Source of the DNA: Alloactinosynnema sp. L-07
Lineage (GTDB): Bacteria; Actinomycetota; Actinomycetes; Mycobacteriales; Pseudonocardiaceae
Assembly: GCF_900070365.1 (NCBI RefSeq)
Contig: NZ_LN850107.1
Location: 2,604,001 to 2,668,000, forward strand
Length of the DNA stretch: 64,000 nucleotides
Reading direction: 5' to 3'
The position numbers were made by a program, and so were the translations under genes. Of the stretch, positions 50,082 to 58,924 are shown in pieces. Under the pieces are notes generated by a model. That model saw only the letters and a list, made by a program, of their open reading frames with translations, was not told where the DNA came from and did not search any database. The stretch's first letter is position 1. Each line of letters starts with the position of its first letter.

Positions 50082-50119
50082 GCGGGAACTCCCCTAGGTT
50101 CGTTGGTCGGCGGCTGGAG

Positions 50120-51448
50120 TCAGCGGCCGGATCGTGTGGAGGTCAGCAGAATCAACCCGAGCGCGCCCGCGCCCATGGCGAGGATCAATCCAGCTGGTGT
50201 GGACCCGCCTGGCATGGCCCAAGCCGCGGTGGCCAGCGCCGGGCCGACGGTGAAACCGAGACTGCGGGCCACTTGAACGGCCGAACTCGCGGCGCCCATG
50301 CGGTCGGGCGCGGTGGCCATCGCCATCACCTGTGATGGCCCGCCGTAGAGACCCATCCCGAGTCCGGCGATCGCCATTCGCCAGGCGATGTCGACCGGAG
50401 TCCACTCGGCGCCCGCGAACACCAGCAGCAGAAGGCCCAGTGTCGTGGTGGCCGCGCCGCTGATGGCGACCGGCCGGTGGCCGAAGCGGTCGGCGAGCCT
50501 GCCGCCGATCGGCCCGGCCAGCGCCATCGCCAGCGGAAACGCGATGACCGTCAAGCCGGTGCTGGTGGCGCTGACTCCCTCGTCCCGTTGCAGGTGCAGC
50601 GCGACGAGGTAGTGCATGGCGGCGAAGGCGGCGGCCAGGCAGAGCACCGCACTGTCCACTCGCCACAGACCGCCCGCGATGGTGCCCGCGACCCGTTTGC
50701 CGCTGTCCCGGCGCAGCCAGGCGGCCGTGGCGGGGACCGCGACCAGGGCCAGGAGCAGCCACGCGGGCGAGTCGACGGCGAAGGTCAGCGCGAGCAGCAC
50801 CGCGGCGACAGCGGATCCGATGAGGCCCGCGTCGACGAACGCGGCGCGACTGGGCGCGGGCAGGCCGCCGCCGCGCGGCGCGATGCGCCAGGCGACCAGC
50901 AGACCCACCAGGCAGAACGGGATCTTGACCAGGAAGATGGACTGCCAGCCCCACTGATCAAGCAGCACACCACCGATGGCTGGTCCAAGCACCGCACCTA
51001 GCGGGCCGAGGGTGGCGGGCACGCTCATCGCCCGCCCACGCATCTCGGGACGCACGGATTTGGCCGCCAGCACCGGCATCAGGACGAACAACACCGCCGC
51101 GGCCGTGCCTTGCACGACACGGGCGGCGATGAGCCAGGTCAGATTGGGCGACAAGGCCGCCAGGCCGCTGGCGCAGGCGAACACCGTCACCGAGGCGAGC
51201 ACGGCCGACCGCGGGCCCGCGCCGTCGAGCCAGCCGCCCACCGGCAGCAGCAGAGCGACGACGACCAGCTGATACCCCAGCACCGCCCACTGCGCGGCCT
51301 GCGGCGAGACCTGTAACTCGTCGCCGATCTTGGCCAGCGCGACCGTGACGATGCTCATGTCGAGCATGGCCACAAAGGACAGAATCCCCGCTACGGCAAC
51401 CAATCCCCATCGGTCTTGCCGCTCGGGCGTGACTGTCGCCTCGGTCAT
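50120..51448 (-). CDS. MFS drug exporter
   Basis: A 442-aa major-facilitator protein with about 12-14 helices. The motif-A loop is GGWLDGAGPRSAVLAS (near residue 72) and motif C GPLGAVLGPAIGG (near 150), the drug:H+ antiporter pattern. ATG 51448 has GGGGAGG upstream. It is the first gene of the isonitrile run, 38 bp before the AsnB-like gene. Product export or self-resistance is the likely role. Confidence 0.92.
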   Translation of the reverse strand: MTEATVTPERQDRWGLVAVAGILSFVAMLDMSIVTVALAKIGDELQVSPQAAQWAVLGYQLVVVALLLPVGGWLDGAGPRSAVLASVTVFACASGLAALSPNLTWLIAARVVQGTAAAVLFVLMPVLAAKSVRPEMRGRAMSVPATLGPLGAVLGPAIGGVLLDQWGWQSIFLVKIPFCLVGLLVAWRIAPRGGGLPAPSRAAFVDAGLIGSAVAAVLLALTFAVDSPAWLLLALVAVPATAAWLRRDSGKRVAGTIAGGLWRVDSAVLCLAAAFAAMHYLVALHLQRDEGVSATSTGLTVIAFPLAMALAGPIGGRLADRFGHRPVAISGAATTTLGLLLLVFAGAEWTPVDIAWRMAIAGLGMGLYGGPSQVMAMATAPDRMGAASSAVQVARSLGFTVGPALATAAWAMPGGSTPAGLILAMGAGALGLILLTSTRSGR

Positions 51449-51539
51449 TTCCCCCCACCTCCCCTCCGCGACCCCACGCTAGCGGTTCTCAGGAGAAGTC
51501 ATTCACCTATTCGGGTGATACTTGGTTAACTATTCCTAA

Positions 51540-52268
51540 CTATGCAGCACGATGTTTGCTCGCTGGGCGCAGGTGTCCCCTACGCGATCCCTTCTTTTCC
51601 CTCTGTGGCGCGGACACCGGGCTCAGGTCGCCATATTCCTCTGGCGTGCCAACGACATCGCCGTGCCCCGGCGTCGGCGAGGCCGCGTCATGACGCACGA
51701 TCAACAGCAAAACCAGCGCCAGCACCAGAACGCCGTGACTCACCACCCGCGATGTCGGCACCGCGTCCGCGATCAAGTCATAGACCGAATAGCCCAGAAG
51801 AACCACGACGAATCCCGCGAGCACCGGGATCAGCCCCGCGGACGCCTTGGGCCGCAGCGCCGCCCACCCCAGCCCCATCCCCAGGGCCAGGTTCCACGCG
51901 GTGCTCTCGTTGAACAGGTGGCCCGCGAACGGGCCCGCGTGGCCGTGGTCGACGTGGTAGGAGTTGCCGTCCACCCCGATGATCTGCGCCAGCGCCAACG
52001 TGAGCTGGGCGACGGCGACCAGGCCGAGGGCGAAGCGCGGCCACGCCCGCGCACGCTCCGGCGCCGCGGCCAGGATCGCGGCGGTCAGGTCCGGCACGGC
52101 GACCGCGGGACGCACCCGCAGCGAGCGTGACAGCTCGACGGCGCTCGCCTGCCACGCCCGGCACGCCGCGCAGCGTTCGAGGTGCTCGTCGACGGCCGCG
52201 GCCCCGGCGGGCTCGGCTTCGTTGTCCAGCCGCGCGGACACGGCTTCGCGACACAGGTCACAGTCCAC
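51540..52268 (-). CDS. Zinc-finger anti-sigma factor with membrane helices
   Basis: A 242-aa membrane protein. Residues 1-45 form a zf-HC2 type anti-sigma domain (CDLCREAVSARLD, HLERCAACRAW; H-x3-C-x2-C). About four membrane helices follow at 78-190, with a histidine-rich loop SYHVDHGHAGPFAGH between helices 1 and 2. It is divergent from the sigma gene 63 bp away. It should sequester that sigma; the His loop could bind a metal. Confidence 0.87.
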   Translation of the reverse strand: MDCDLCREAVSARLDNEAEPAGAAAVDEHLERCAACRAWQASAVELSRSLRVRPAVAVPDLTAAILAAAPERARAWPRFALGLVAVAQLTLALAQIIGVDGNSYHVDHGHAGPFAGHLFNESTAWNLALGMGLGWAALRPKASAGLIPVLAGFVVVLLGYSVYDLIADAVPTSRVVSHGVLVLALVLLLIVRHDAASPTPGHGDVVGTPEEYGDLSPVSAPQREKKGSRRGHLRPASKHRAA

Positions 52269-52331
52269 GATTGGATAGTCGCTCGACTGGCTCTCGAAGT
52301 TCCCGCGGGTATTTCCGCTACGCTGCGCTTC

Positions 52332-52910
52332 GTGGGAGTCTCAGGGGGCAACAATCACGACGAACTGACCGAGTGCGCGCTCGCCGCCGGATCGGGCGAC
52401 CGACGCGCGCTGGAGCGGTTCGTCCGTGCCACGCAGCGTGACGTCTGGCGGTTCTTGGCCCATCTGACGTCAGTGGACCTGGCCGACGACCTCACCCAGG
52501 AGACCTATCTGCGGGCCCTGCCGAGCCTGTCGCGGTTCGCCGCGCGCTCGTCGGCGCGAACGTGGCTGTTCTCCATCGCGCGCCGGGTCGCGGTCGACAA
52601 CATCCGCGCCGCCGTCAGCAGGCCAAGGACCGTCGGCACCGACGATTGGGCGACCTCGGCGGAGAACCGGCACGCGGAACTCCACGACGGCGCCGCCGGG
52701 TTCGAGGACCTGGTGGAGATGAACCTGCTGCTCGACGACCTGCCCGCCGACCGCCGCGAGGCGCTGGTGCTCACCCAGGTCCTCGGCCTGTCCTACACCG
52801 AGGTCGCCGAGATCTGCGGCTGTCCGATCGGCACGGTCCGCTCGCGCATCGCCCGCGCCCGTGAGGATCTGCTCCGCGCGGGCGGCGCCCGCCGCACCTC
52901 GTCCGGCTGA
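52332..52910 (+). CDS. ECF sigma factor (SigC-like)
   Basis: A 192-aa ECF sigma. Region 2 has DVWRFLAHLT and LADDLTQETYLRAL; region 4 has LSYTEVAEICGCPIGTVRSR. The SigC-like style and divergent zf-HC2 anti-sigma form a known pairing. GTG 52332 starts after the GC-poor gap that contains both promoters. Its stop overlaps a short tandem duplication shared with the VWA gene tail. Confidence 0.92.
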   Translation: MGVSGGNNHDELTECALAAGSGDRRALERFVRATQRDVWRFLAHLTSVDLADDLTQETYLRALPSLSRFAARSSARTWLFSIARRVAVDNIRAAVSRPRTVGTDDWATSAENRHAELHDGAAGFEDLVEMNLLLDDLPADRREALVLTQVLGLSYTEVAEICGCPIGTVRSRIARAREDLLRAGGARRTSSG

Positions 52911-52966
52911 CTCAGCTCCAGCCCACCACATCTCATCGGACTGACTCAGCTCCAGCCCAGCACATC
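52907..52966. repeat. Direct repeat (26 bp, period 34) at convergent stop codons
   Basis: The copies at 52907-52932 and 52941-52966 are identical except for one base. Copy 1 holds the sigma-factor stop; copy 2 holds the last codons and stop of the VWA gene on the other strand. It looks like a short tandem duplication of a gene end. Confidence 0.85.
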
Positions 52967-54073
52967 GTCGCCGCGCAGCGCGGCGGCCATCACGTCGCCG
53001 AACCTGTCCGGTGTGCAGGCGAACGCGGGCACACCCAGTGCCGCGAACGCCGCCGCGTTGTCATGGTCGTATGACGGTGCCCCGGAGTCGGACAGGGCCA
53101 GCAGCGCCACCACTCGGACGCCGGACTCGAGGATCGCTCGAATCCGGCTCAACATCTCGTCGCGGTTGCCGCCCTCATAGAGGTCACTGACGAGGACGAG
53201 CACGGTGTCGGCGGGCTTGGTGATCAGCCCCTGGCAGTAGGCCAGCGCCCGGTTGATGTCGGTGCCGCCGCCGAGCTGGGTGCCGAACAGCACGTCGACC
53301 GGGTCTTCGAGCAGGTCGGACAGGTCGACCACCGAGGTGTCGAACGCGACCAGCGACGTGCGCAGCGCCCGCATGCTGGCCAGCACTGCACCGAACAGGC
53401 TCGCGTAGACGACCGACTCGGCCATGGAGCCCGACTGGTCGATGGCGAGGATGACGTCGCGCTGCACGGCCTGGCCGCGGCGGCCGTAGCCGATCAGCTT
53501 CTCGGGGACCACGGTCCGCAGTTCCGGGGAGTAGTTGCGCAGGTTGGCCTGCACCGTTCGGCGCCAGTCGATGTCGCCGTGCCGCGGCCTGGCTGTGCGG
53601 GCGGCCCGGTCGAGCGCGCCGCGCAGGGCGGACCTGGTCGGCTCGGCGAGCTTGCCCTCCAGTTCGTCGACCACCTTGCGGACGACCTCGCGCGCGGTTT
53701 CCTTGGTGCGCTCGGGCATCACGGAGTTCAGCGACAGCAGCGTCCCTACCAAGTGGACATCGGGCTCGACCGCCGACAGCAGCTCGGGTTCGAGCAGCAG
53801 CCTGGTGAGCCCGAGGCGGTCGACGGCGTCGCGCTGCATCACCTGGACCACCGAACTCGGGAAGTACGAACGGATGTCGCCCAGCCAGCGCGCGACCCGC
53901 GGCGCCGACGCGCCGAGCCCGGCCTGGCGCGGCGCGTCGTCGTTGGTCTCCGACTGGTACAGCGCGCCCAGTACACCGTCCATTTTGGAGTCGTCGCCGT
54001 CGAGGGTGACGCCCGTGCCGTCCTCTTCGCCGCCCAGCACGAGCCGCCAGCGGCGCAGTCGCTCGTCGGTCAC
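52946..54073 (-). CDS. VWA-domain protein of the MoxR/SWIM operon
   Basis: A 375-aa protein with a C-terminal von Willebrand A domain (about 185-365). The MIDAS motif is AIDQSGSMAES, with VLVSDLYEGGN further on. The N-terminal half is helical and family-specific. GTG 54073 overlaps the DUF5682 stop (GTGA). VWA proteins paired with MoxR ATPases act as adaptors for complex remodelling. It is the last gene of the operon and ends convergent with the sigma gene. Confidence 0.92.
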   Translation of the reverse strand: MTDERLRRWRLVLGGEEDGTGVTLDGDDSKMDGVLGALYQSETNDDAPRQAGLGASAPRVARWLGDIRSYFPSSVVQVMQRDAVDRLGLTRLLLEPELLSAVEPDVHLVGTLLSLNSVMPERTKETAREVVRKVVDELEGKLAEPTRSALRGALDRAARTARPRHGDIDWRRTVQANLRNYSPELRTVVPEKLIGYGRRGQAVQRDVILAIDQSGSMAESVVYASLFGAVLASMRALRTSLVAFDTSVVDLSDLLEDPVDVLFGTQLGGGTDINRALAYCQGLITKPADTVLVLVSDLYEGGNRDEMLSRIRAILESGVRVVALLALSDSGAPSYDHDNAAAFAALGVPAFACTPDRFGDVMAAALRGDDVLGWS

Positions 54074-56238
54074 CGGCCCACCCCCAGCAGCGTGGCCAGC
54101 ACCGGCAGCGCGGCAACGGCCCGTTCCTCGTCAAGATCGGCACTCGTCTGGGTTCGGGCGGTGCGGCCCGCGGCGCGCTCGCCGATCACCCGGCGCTCCG
54201 GGGGCGCGAAGGCACCGAAAGTACGCCGCAGCAAGGGAAGCACCTGGGTGAACTGGTCAACGGCGATCTCGGCGAGCCAGCGGTCGAGGACGCCGAGCAG
54301 GGTGTCGTCGTGCACGAGCAGCAGGGCGCCACCGGCGAAGAAACCCTCGATGAACGCGGCGGCGGCCTGCGGGGTGACGCCCGCCGTCAACGCGCGGGCC
54401 AGTCGCAGCGCGACCTCGTCGGTGGCGACCCGGTCGGCGTCGTGGAGCAGTCTGGTCACCCGGCCCGCGAGCAGCGGCGGCGCGGTGTCGCGGGCGGCGA
54501 TGGTGGCCAGCGCGGACAGCCACTGGTCGACGGCGACGTCGCCGAGCAGGCCGGTGGCCTCGTGCACGCCGTCGACCAGCTTGCACAGCTCCTCGGCGGC
54601 CTGGTCGTCGATGCCGTGCGCGGCACGCGGCAGACCGGCGCAGACGCGGGTGAGGATCCGTTCGCTGACGGCGGCCAGGGCGGCGGTGTCGGTGCCGCGG
54701 ACGTCGCCGTAGCGGGCCGCGCGGGCCAGCGGCGGCAGCGCGCCCATCAGGGCGGTCGCGTCGGCGTCGGCGGCGGCGCGGGTGTCGAGGGCGGCCAGTG
54801 CCTCGGGCAGCGCGTCGGCGAGGTCGGCGAGCAGGCAGTCCTCGATGGCGCCGGTGATCTCCGGCAGCGTCGACTCGGCGGTCGTCCTGGCCCGCACGAC
54901 CGAGGTCGCGGCGGCCAGGACCGACGTGCCGTGCACGCCCGCGGCGACGAGGTCGACCTCGAAGCCGGGCTCCCAGCACAGCGCCCATGTCTCGCGGAAC
55001 GTGCCCTTCGAGCGGCGGGCCGACAGCGCGGGCACGCCCCAGTCGATGCTCAGGATCCGCAGCCGGTGCAGCAGCCGGGACTTCTCGGCGCCGTTCTGGT
55101 CGCGCAGGTCGAGGTCGAGTTCGCGTTCGAGGGGGTCGCGCTTGAGCCGCAGCCTGCGGGCCTGGGCGGTCAGATCCGCGGCGACCGGGGCCTGCGGCGT
55201 GCCGGGGGGAACCGCGCCGAGCCGCTCGCCCACCACCAGGCGCCGGGTGACCAGGTCGAGTTGGAGTTCGTCGCCGCCACACAGCACGGCCCGCGTCGCC
55301 TCGGTGACCTCGGCCAAGCCCGGCACGGCGCGGTCGCGCAGCGCGGCCAGGGTGTCGGCCAGGCGGACGGCCTCGATGACGTGCGCGCTGGACACCGGCA
55401 GGTCCTCCTGGCGCAGGACGCGGGCAACGTCGGTGAGCCAGCGGGCGGTGATGTGGTCGGTGGCGGTGAACAGGTGGTGGTACCAGCCGGGCGAGGTGAT
55501 GCCCGCGCCGTAGCCGCTGGTCGTGGCGAGCCTGCTGTGCGTCCACGGCACCCACGTGCACGCGACCTTGCGCTTCGGCAGTCCTTTGAGGACGCGCTGG
55601 TCGTGCGCGGCGGGCGGCAGCGGCTCACGCAGCGCGGGCACGTGCCACGCGCCGCAGACCACCGCGATCCGCTCGAAGCCGTCCTTGCGGGCCTTGCGGA
55701 TCGTCTGGCGCATGTAGGCCTCGCGCTGCTTCTCGCGCTCGTCGGGCTCGTCGTGGTCCTCACGCAGCGCACCCATCGCCTCGGCGATGACGTCGAACGG
55801 CGCCTCGTCGTGCGCGCCGTGCTCGATCACGTCGTCCCACCAGCGCTCGGCGTCGTCGTAGCCCGCGAGTTCGGCGAGCGTGCCCAGCGGGTCCTCCGTG
55901 CGCCGCGTGCGTTTGGTATCGGCGGCGAACTGGTGGGCGGCGGGCAGGTCGCAGAAGCGGACCGGGATGCCGTGGGCGGTGGCGTAGCGGATCGCCTGCC
56001 ACTCGGGGCTGAACACGGCGAACGGCCAGAACGCCGCCCGCGCCGCGTCGTCGACGGCGTAGGCGAGCAGCGCCACCGGCGGCGCCATGGTGTCCTCGGC
56101 GGCGAGCGCCACGAGTGCGTCGGCCTCCGGCGGGCCCTCGATCAGCACGATGTCGGGCGCGAGATCGGCCAGCGCCGACACCAGCGCCCTGGCCGACCCG
56201 GGCCCGTGGTGGCGGATGCCGAGGACGGAAAGGGTCAT
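54070..56238 (-). CDS. DUF5682 family protein
   Basis: A 722-aa protein. The N-terminal half (1-250) has LGIRHHGPGSARALV, IVLIEGPPEADALV and RIAVVCGAWHVPAL, which fit DUF5682/EreA-ChaN-like folds with scattered histidines. The rest is helical, without known motifs. ATG 56238 overlaps the AAA stop by 4 bp (ATGA). It is found next to MoxR and VWA genes; the biochemical role is unknown. Confidence 0.88.
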   Translation of the reverse strand: MTLSVLGIRHHGPGSARALVSALADLAPDIVLIEGPPEADALVALAAEDTMAPPVALLAYAVDDAARAAFWPFAVFSPEWQAIRYATAHGIPVRFCDLPAAHQFAADTKRTRRTEDPLGTLAELAGYDDAERWWDDVIEHGAHDEAPFDVIAEAMGALREDHDEPDEREKQREAYMRQTIRKARKDGFERIAVVCGAWHVPALREPLPPAAHDQRVLKGLPKRKVACTWVPWTHSRLATTSGYGAGITSPGWYHHLFTATDHITARWLTDVARVLRQEDLPVSSAHVIEAVRLADTLAALRDRAVPGLAEVTEATRAVLCGGDELQLDLVTRRLVVGERLGAVPPGTPQAPVAADLTAQARRLRLKRDPLERELDLDLRDQNGAEKSRLLHRLRILSIDWGVPALSARRSKGTFRETWALCWEPGFEVDLVAAGVHGTSVLAAATSVVRARTTAESTLPEITGAIEDCLLADLADALPEALAALDTRAAADADATALMGALPPLARAARYGDVRGTDTAALAAVSERILTRVCAGLPRAAHGIDDQAAEELCKLVDGVHEATGLLGDVAVDQWLSALATIAARDTAPPLLAGRVTRLLHDADRVATDEVALRLARALTAGVTPQAAAAFIEGFFAGGALLLVHDDTLLGVLDRWLAEIAVDQFTQVLPLLRRTFGAFAPPERRVIGERAAGRTARTQTSADLDEERAVAALPVLATLLGVGR

Positions 56239-57320
56239 CCGGCCAGCTCCCGGCAGGCCCGGTAGAAGTCGGCCCACCCGTCCCGTTCGCGGACCACGGT
56301 CTCCAGGTACTCGGTCCAGACGGCGGTGTCGGCGGCCGGGTCCTTCACCACGGCGCCGAGAATCCCGGCGGCCACGTCGTGCGGCCGCAGGACGCCGTCG
56401 CCGAAGTGCGCGGCGAGCGCGACACCGCCGGTCAGCACGCTGATCGCCTCGGCCGTGGACAGCGTGCCCGACGGCGACTTCACCGCGATCCGCCCGTCCT
56501 CGGTGCGGCCCGCCCGCAGCTCGCGGAACACGGTGACGACCCTGCGGATCTCGGCCAGCCCCGCCCCCTCGGACGGCAGCGAGAGCGACGCCCCGAGGTC
56601 GATGACCCGCCTGGTGACGATCTCCACCTCGGCCTCGGCGGTGTCGGGCAGCGGGAGGACGACGGTGTTGAACCGCCTGCGCAGGGCGCTGGAGAGGTCG
56701 TTGACGCCTTTGTCGCGGTTGTTGGCGGTGGCGATGACGTTGAACCCGCGCCGGGCCTGCGTCTCGCTGCCCAGTTCGGGGATCGGCAGCGTCTTCTCGG
56801 ACAGGACGGTGATGAGGCTGTCCTGGACGTCGGCGGGGATCCGGGTCAGCTCCTCGATCCGGGCGAGGCTGCCGTCGCGCATCGCCCGCAGCACCGGGCT
56901 CGGCACCAGCGCCTGCTCACTGGGCCCCTCGGCGATGAGCCGCGCGTAGTTCCACCCGTAGCGGATCGCCTCCTCGGCGGTGCCCGCCGTGCCCTGGACG
57001 AGCAGCGTCGAGTCGCCGCTGATGGCGGCGGCCAGGTGCTCGGACACCCAGGTCTTGGCGGTGCCGGGCACGCCGAGCAGCAGCAGCGCCCGGTCGGTGG
57101 CCAAGGTGGCGATGGCGACCTCGATCAGCCTGCGCGGCCCGATGTACTTGGGCGTGATCTCGGTGCCGTCGGCCAGCGTGGTGCCCATCAGATAGTGCAG
57201 CACCGCCCACGGCGACAGCCGCCACGACGGCGGCCGCTCCCGCTCGTCCACCGCCGCCAGCGCGACGAGTTCGTCGGCGTAGGCCTGCTCGGCGTGTGGA
57301 CGCAACACGGTCTCAGTCAC
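56235..57320 (-). CDS. MoxR-type AAA+ ATPase
   Basis: A 361-aa AAA+ ATPase with Walker A LLLGVPGTAKTW near residue 100, a Walker B-like segment LARIEELTRIP and sensor 1 IATANNRDKGV. The domain order is as in MoxR. GTG 57320 has GGAG 7 nt upstream. A 92-bp gap separates it from the upstream DUF5691 gene, so a second promoter may lie there. It should power remodelling of a target through the VWA partner. Confidence 0.93.
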   Translation of the reverse strand: MTETVLRPHAEQAYADELVALAAVDERERPPSWRLSPWAVLHYLMGTTLADGTEITPKYIGPRRLIEVAIATLATDRALLLLGVPGTAKTWVSEHLAAAISGDSTLLVQGTAGTAEEAIRYGWNYARLIAEGPSEQALVPSPVLRAMRDGSLARIEELTRIPADVQDSLITVLSEKTLPIPELGSETQARRGFNVIATANNRDKGVNDLSSALRRRFNTVVLPLPDTAEAEVEIVTRRVIDLGASLSLPSEGAGLAEIRRVVTVFRELRAGRTEDGRIAVKSPSGTLSTAEAISVLTGGVALAAHFGDGVLRPHDVAAGILGAVVKDPAADTAVWTEYLETVVRERDGWADFYRACRELAG

Positions 57321-57412
57321 GACTGCTCCAAATCCACGACAACCACTGCTTCGCCAGAGCGCGCGCCCCGATCAATGCTCAGGTTTGAAACGATCATTGA
57401 GACTCCTCGTTC

Positions 57413-58924
57413 TCATCGCAGCTCTTCGTCCATCCGACGGCGGAAGTTCAGCGTCTCCCACAGATGCCGACGCCACGCCGGGGCGTCCGACGGAAGGGAT
57501 TGGGTGGCCACCCGGTGGTCGAGGCACTCGGCGGGGACCGTCCGCGCGACCACGTTCGCCGCCCGCGCCACCGCCCGGTTGTCCCCGTGCCCCGCGAGCC
57601 AGTCGAGCAGGGCGTCGCCGAGGTCGGCGGGCCACGGTCCAGACAGGGCGATCACCAACTCGGCGAGGTCCGCGGACTTGCGCACCCCACCGAGCCGCTT
57701 GATCGCCCGCGCCCAGTCGCCCGCCGGGAGAACACCCACCAGGGCCGCGGTCTCCGGGGTGGACAAGTCGGTCTCCAGCAACGCCCGCGCCCACCGCACG
57801 TTCCGCTGGCGGGCGGCGGCCAGCGCCCACGCCTCGCGCAGCGTCCCCGCGTCACAGCCTTGAACGGGCATAGCGAGCAGTTCCCCCGGCTCACCCCACG
57901 CCCCCAACGGCGCCGCCGCGACGATCGCCCGCAGCCAGGCCGTCCGCTGCCCACCGCGACCCACGCCCGCGGGCACACCGTCCCGCGCCATCGCGTCGTC
58001 CCGCGCGGCGGGCAACCGCACGACCAGCGTCCCGCCAGTGACCGCCACCAACTCCGCCAACCGCCGCGCCATGCGCCCGGCCAGGTCCGACTCCGGCCGC
58101 CCGGCCAGCAGGTCGGCGGCCAGCGCCCGCACCTCCTGCGCCCGATCGTCGAGCGCGGATTCGAGGAACTCGTCGTCCAACGATTTCCCCACCGCCCGCA
58201 GCATCCGCACCCGAACCGGTGCGGGCTCAGCACCCCAGTCGGCCGCGAGCGCCGCCCTCGCCACCTCCGGATCGGCCTCGGTCAGCCAATGAATCCGCTG
58301 CGCGGTGTCGCCGAACCGCCAGACATCGTCCACATCGGACCGATGGCTGGCCAGGTAGCTCCACTCGGGATTCAGTGCGCCAAGCCAGTTACCCCGCCCC
58401 GCCGCTACGCGGGCCAACGAGTGTCGAATCCCCGGCCGAACCCGCGCCACCTCCGCGAGCGCGGGCAACCGCTCCGGCGGCAACCGGAACCCCCGCGCGT
58501 GGACGAGGTCCAACCAGTCACCGAGAAGATCGGTGTGATCCCCAGTGAGCATGAGATCAAGCCGCCGCCGCGCGGCGGCCGGAACCACACCCCGAACGTC
58601 GGCCACCGCCTGCTCAAGCGCGGTCGCGTCCCGCTCCCCCACCCGCCCGGCCCGCCGATACCCCGCCATCAGTGCCGCGGCCGTCAACAGCCGATCCGCG
58701 GCGGCGAGAGCCACGGCCCGCTCCCCCACACCGCCACGCGCCGCCCCCACCGCTGAATCACCAGTGTGTTCACCCGCCGCGGGCGCCCCGGGCGCCGGTT
58801 CGGCGTCGGCCGATGGGGGTTCGTCGAGCAGCGCCCGAACCTCCTTGGGCAGCTCCCCCGTGCGAACGGGGCGCCGCCGGGTGCCCAGGAGCGCCGCGGC
58901 GACAAGGTCGTCCCAGCCGGTCAC
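57413..58924 (-). CDS. DUF5691 family protein
   Basis: A 503-aa helical protein (HEAT-like feel in the C-terminal part) that begins TGWDDLVAAALLGTRRRP, typical of DUF5691 members in SWIM/MoxR operons. GTG 58924 overlaps the SWIM stop as GTGA. A low-complexity Ala/Gly/Pro linker lies at about residues 35-65. No catalytic motif is evident; a scaffold is plausible. Confidence 0.88.
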   Translation of the reverse strand: MTGWDDLVAAALLGTRRRPVRTGELPKEVRALLDEPPSADAEPAPGAPAAGEHTGDSAVGAARGGVGERAVALAAADRLLTAAALMAGYRRAGRVGERDATALEQAVADVRGVVPAAARRRLDLMLTGDHTDLLGDWLDLVHARGFRLPPERLPALAEVARVRPGIRHSLARVAAGRGNWLGALNPEWSYLASHRSDVDDVWRFGDTAQRIHWLTEADPEVARAALAADWGAEPAPVRVRMLRAVGKSLDDEFLESALDDRAQEVRALAADLLAGRPESDLAGRMARRLAELVAVTGGTLVVRLPAARDDAMARDGVPAGVGRGGQRTAWLRAIVAAAPLGAWGEPGELLAMPVQGCDAGTLREAWALAAARQRNVRWARALLETDLSTPETAALVGVLPAGDWARAIKRLGGVRKSADLAELVIALSGPWPADLGDALLDWLAGHGDNRAVARAANVVARTVPAECLDHRVATQSLPSDAPAWRRHLWETLNFRRRMDEELR

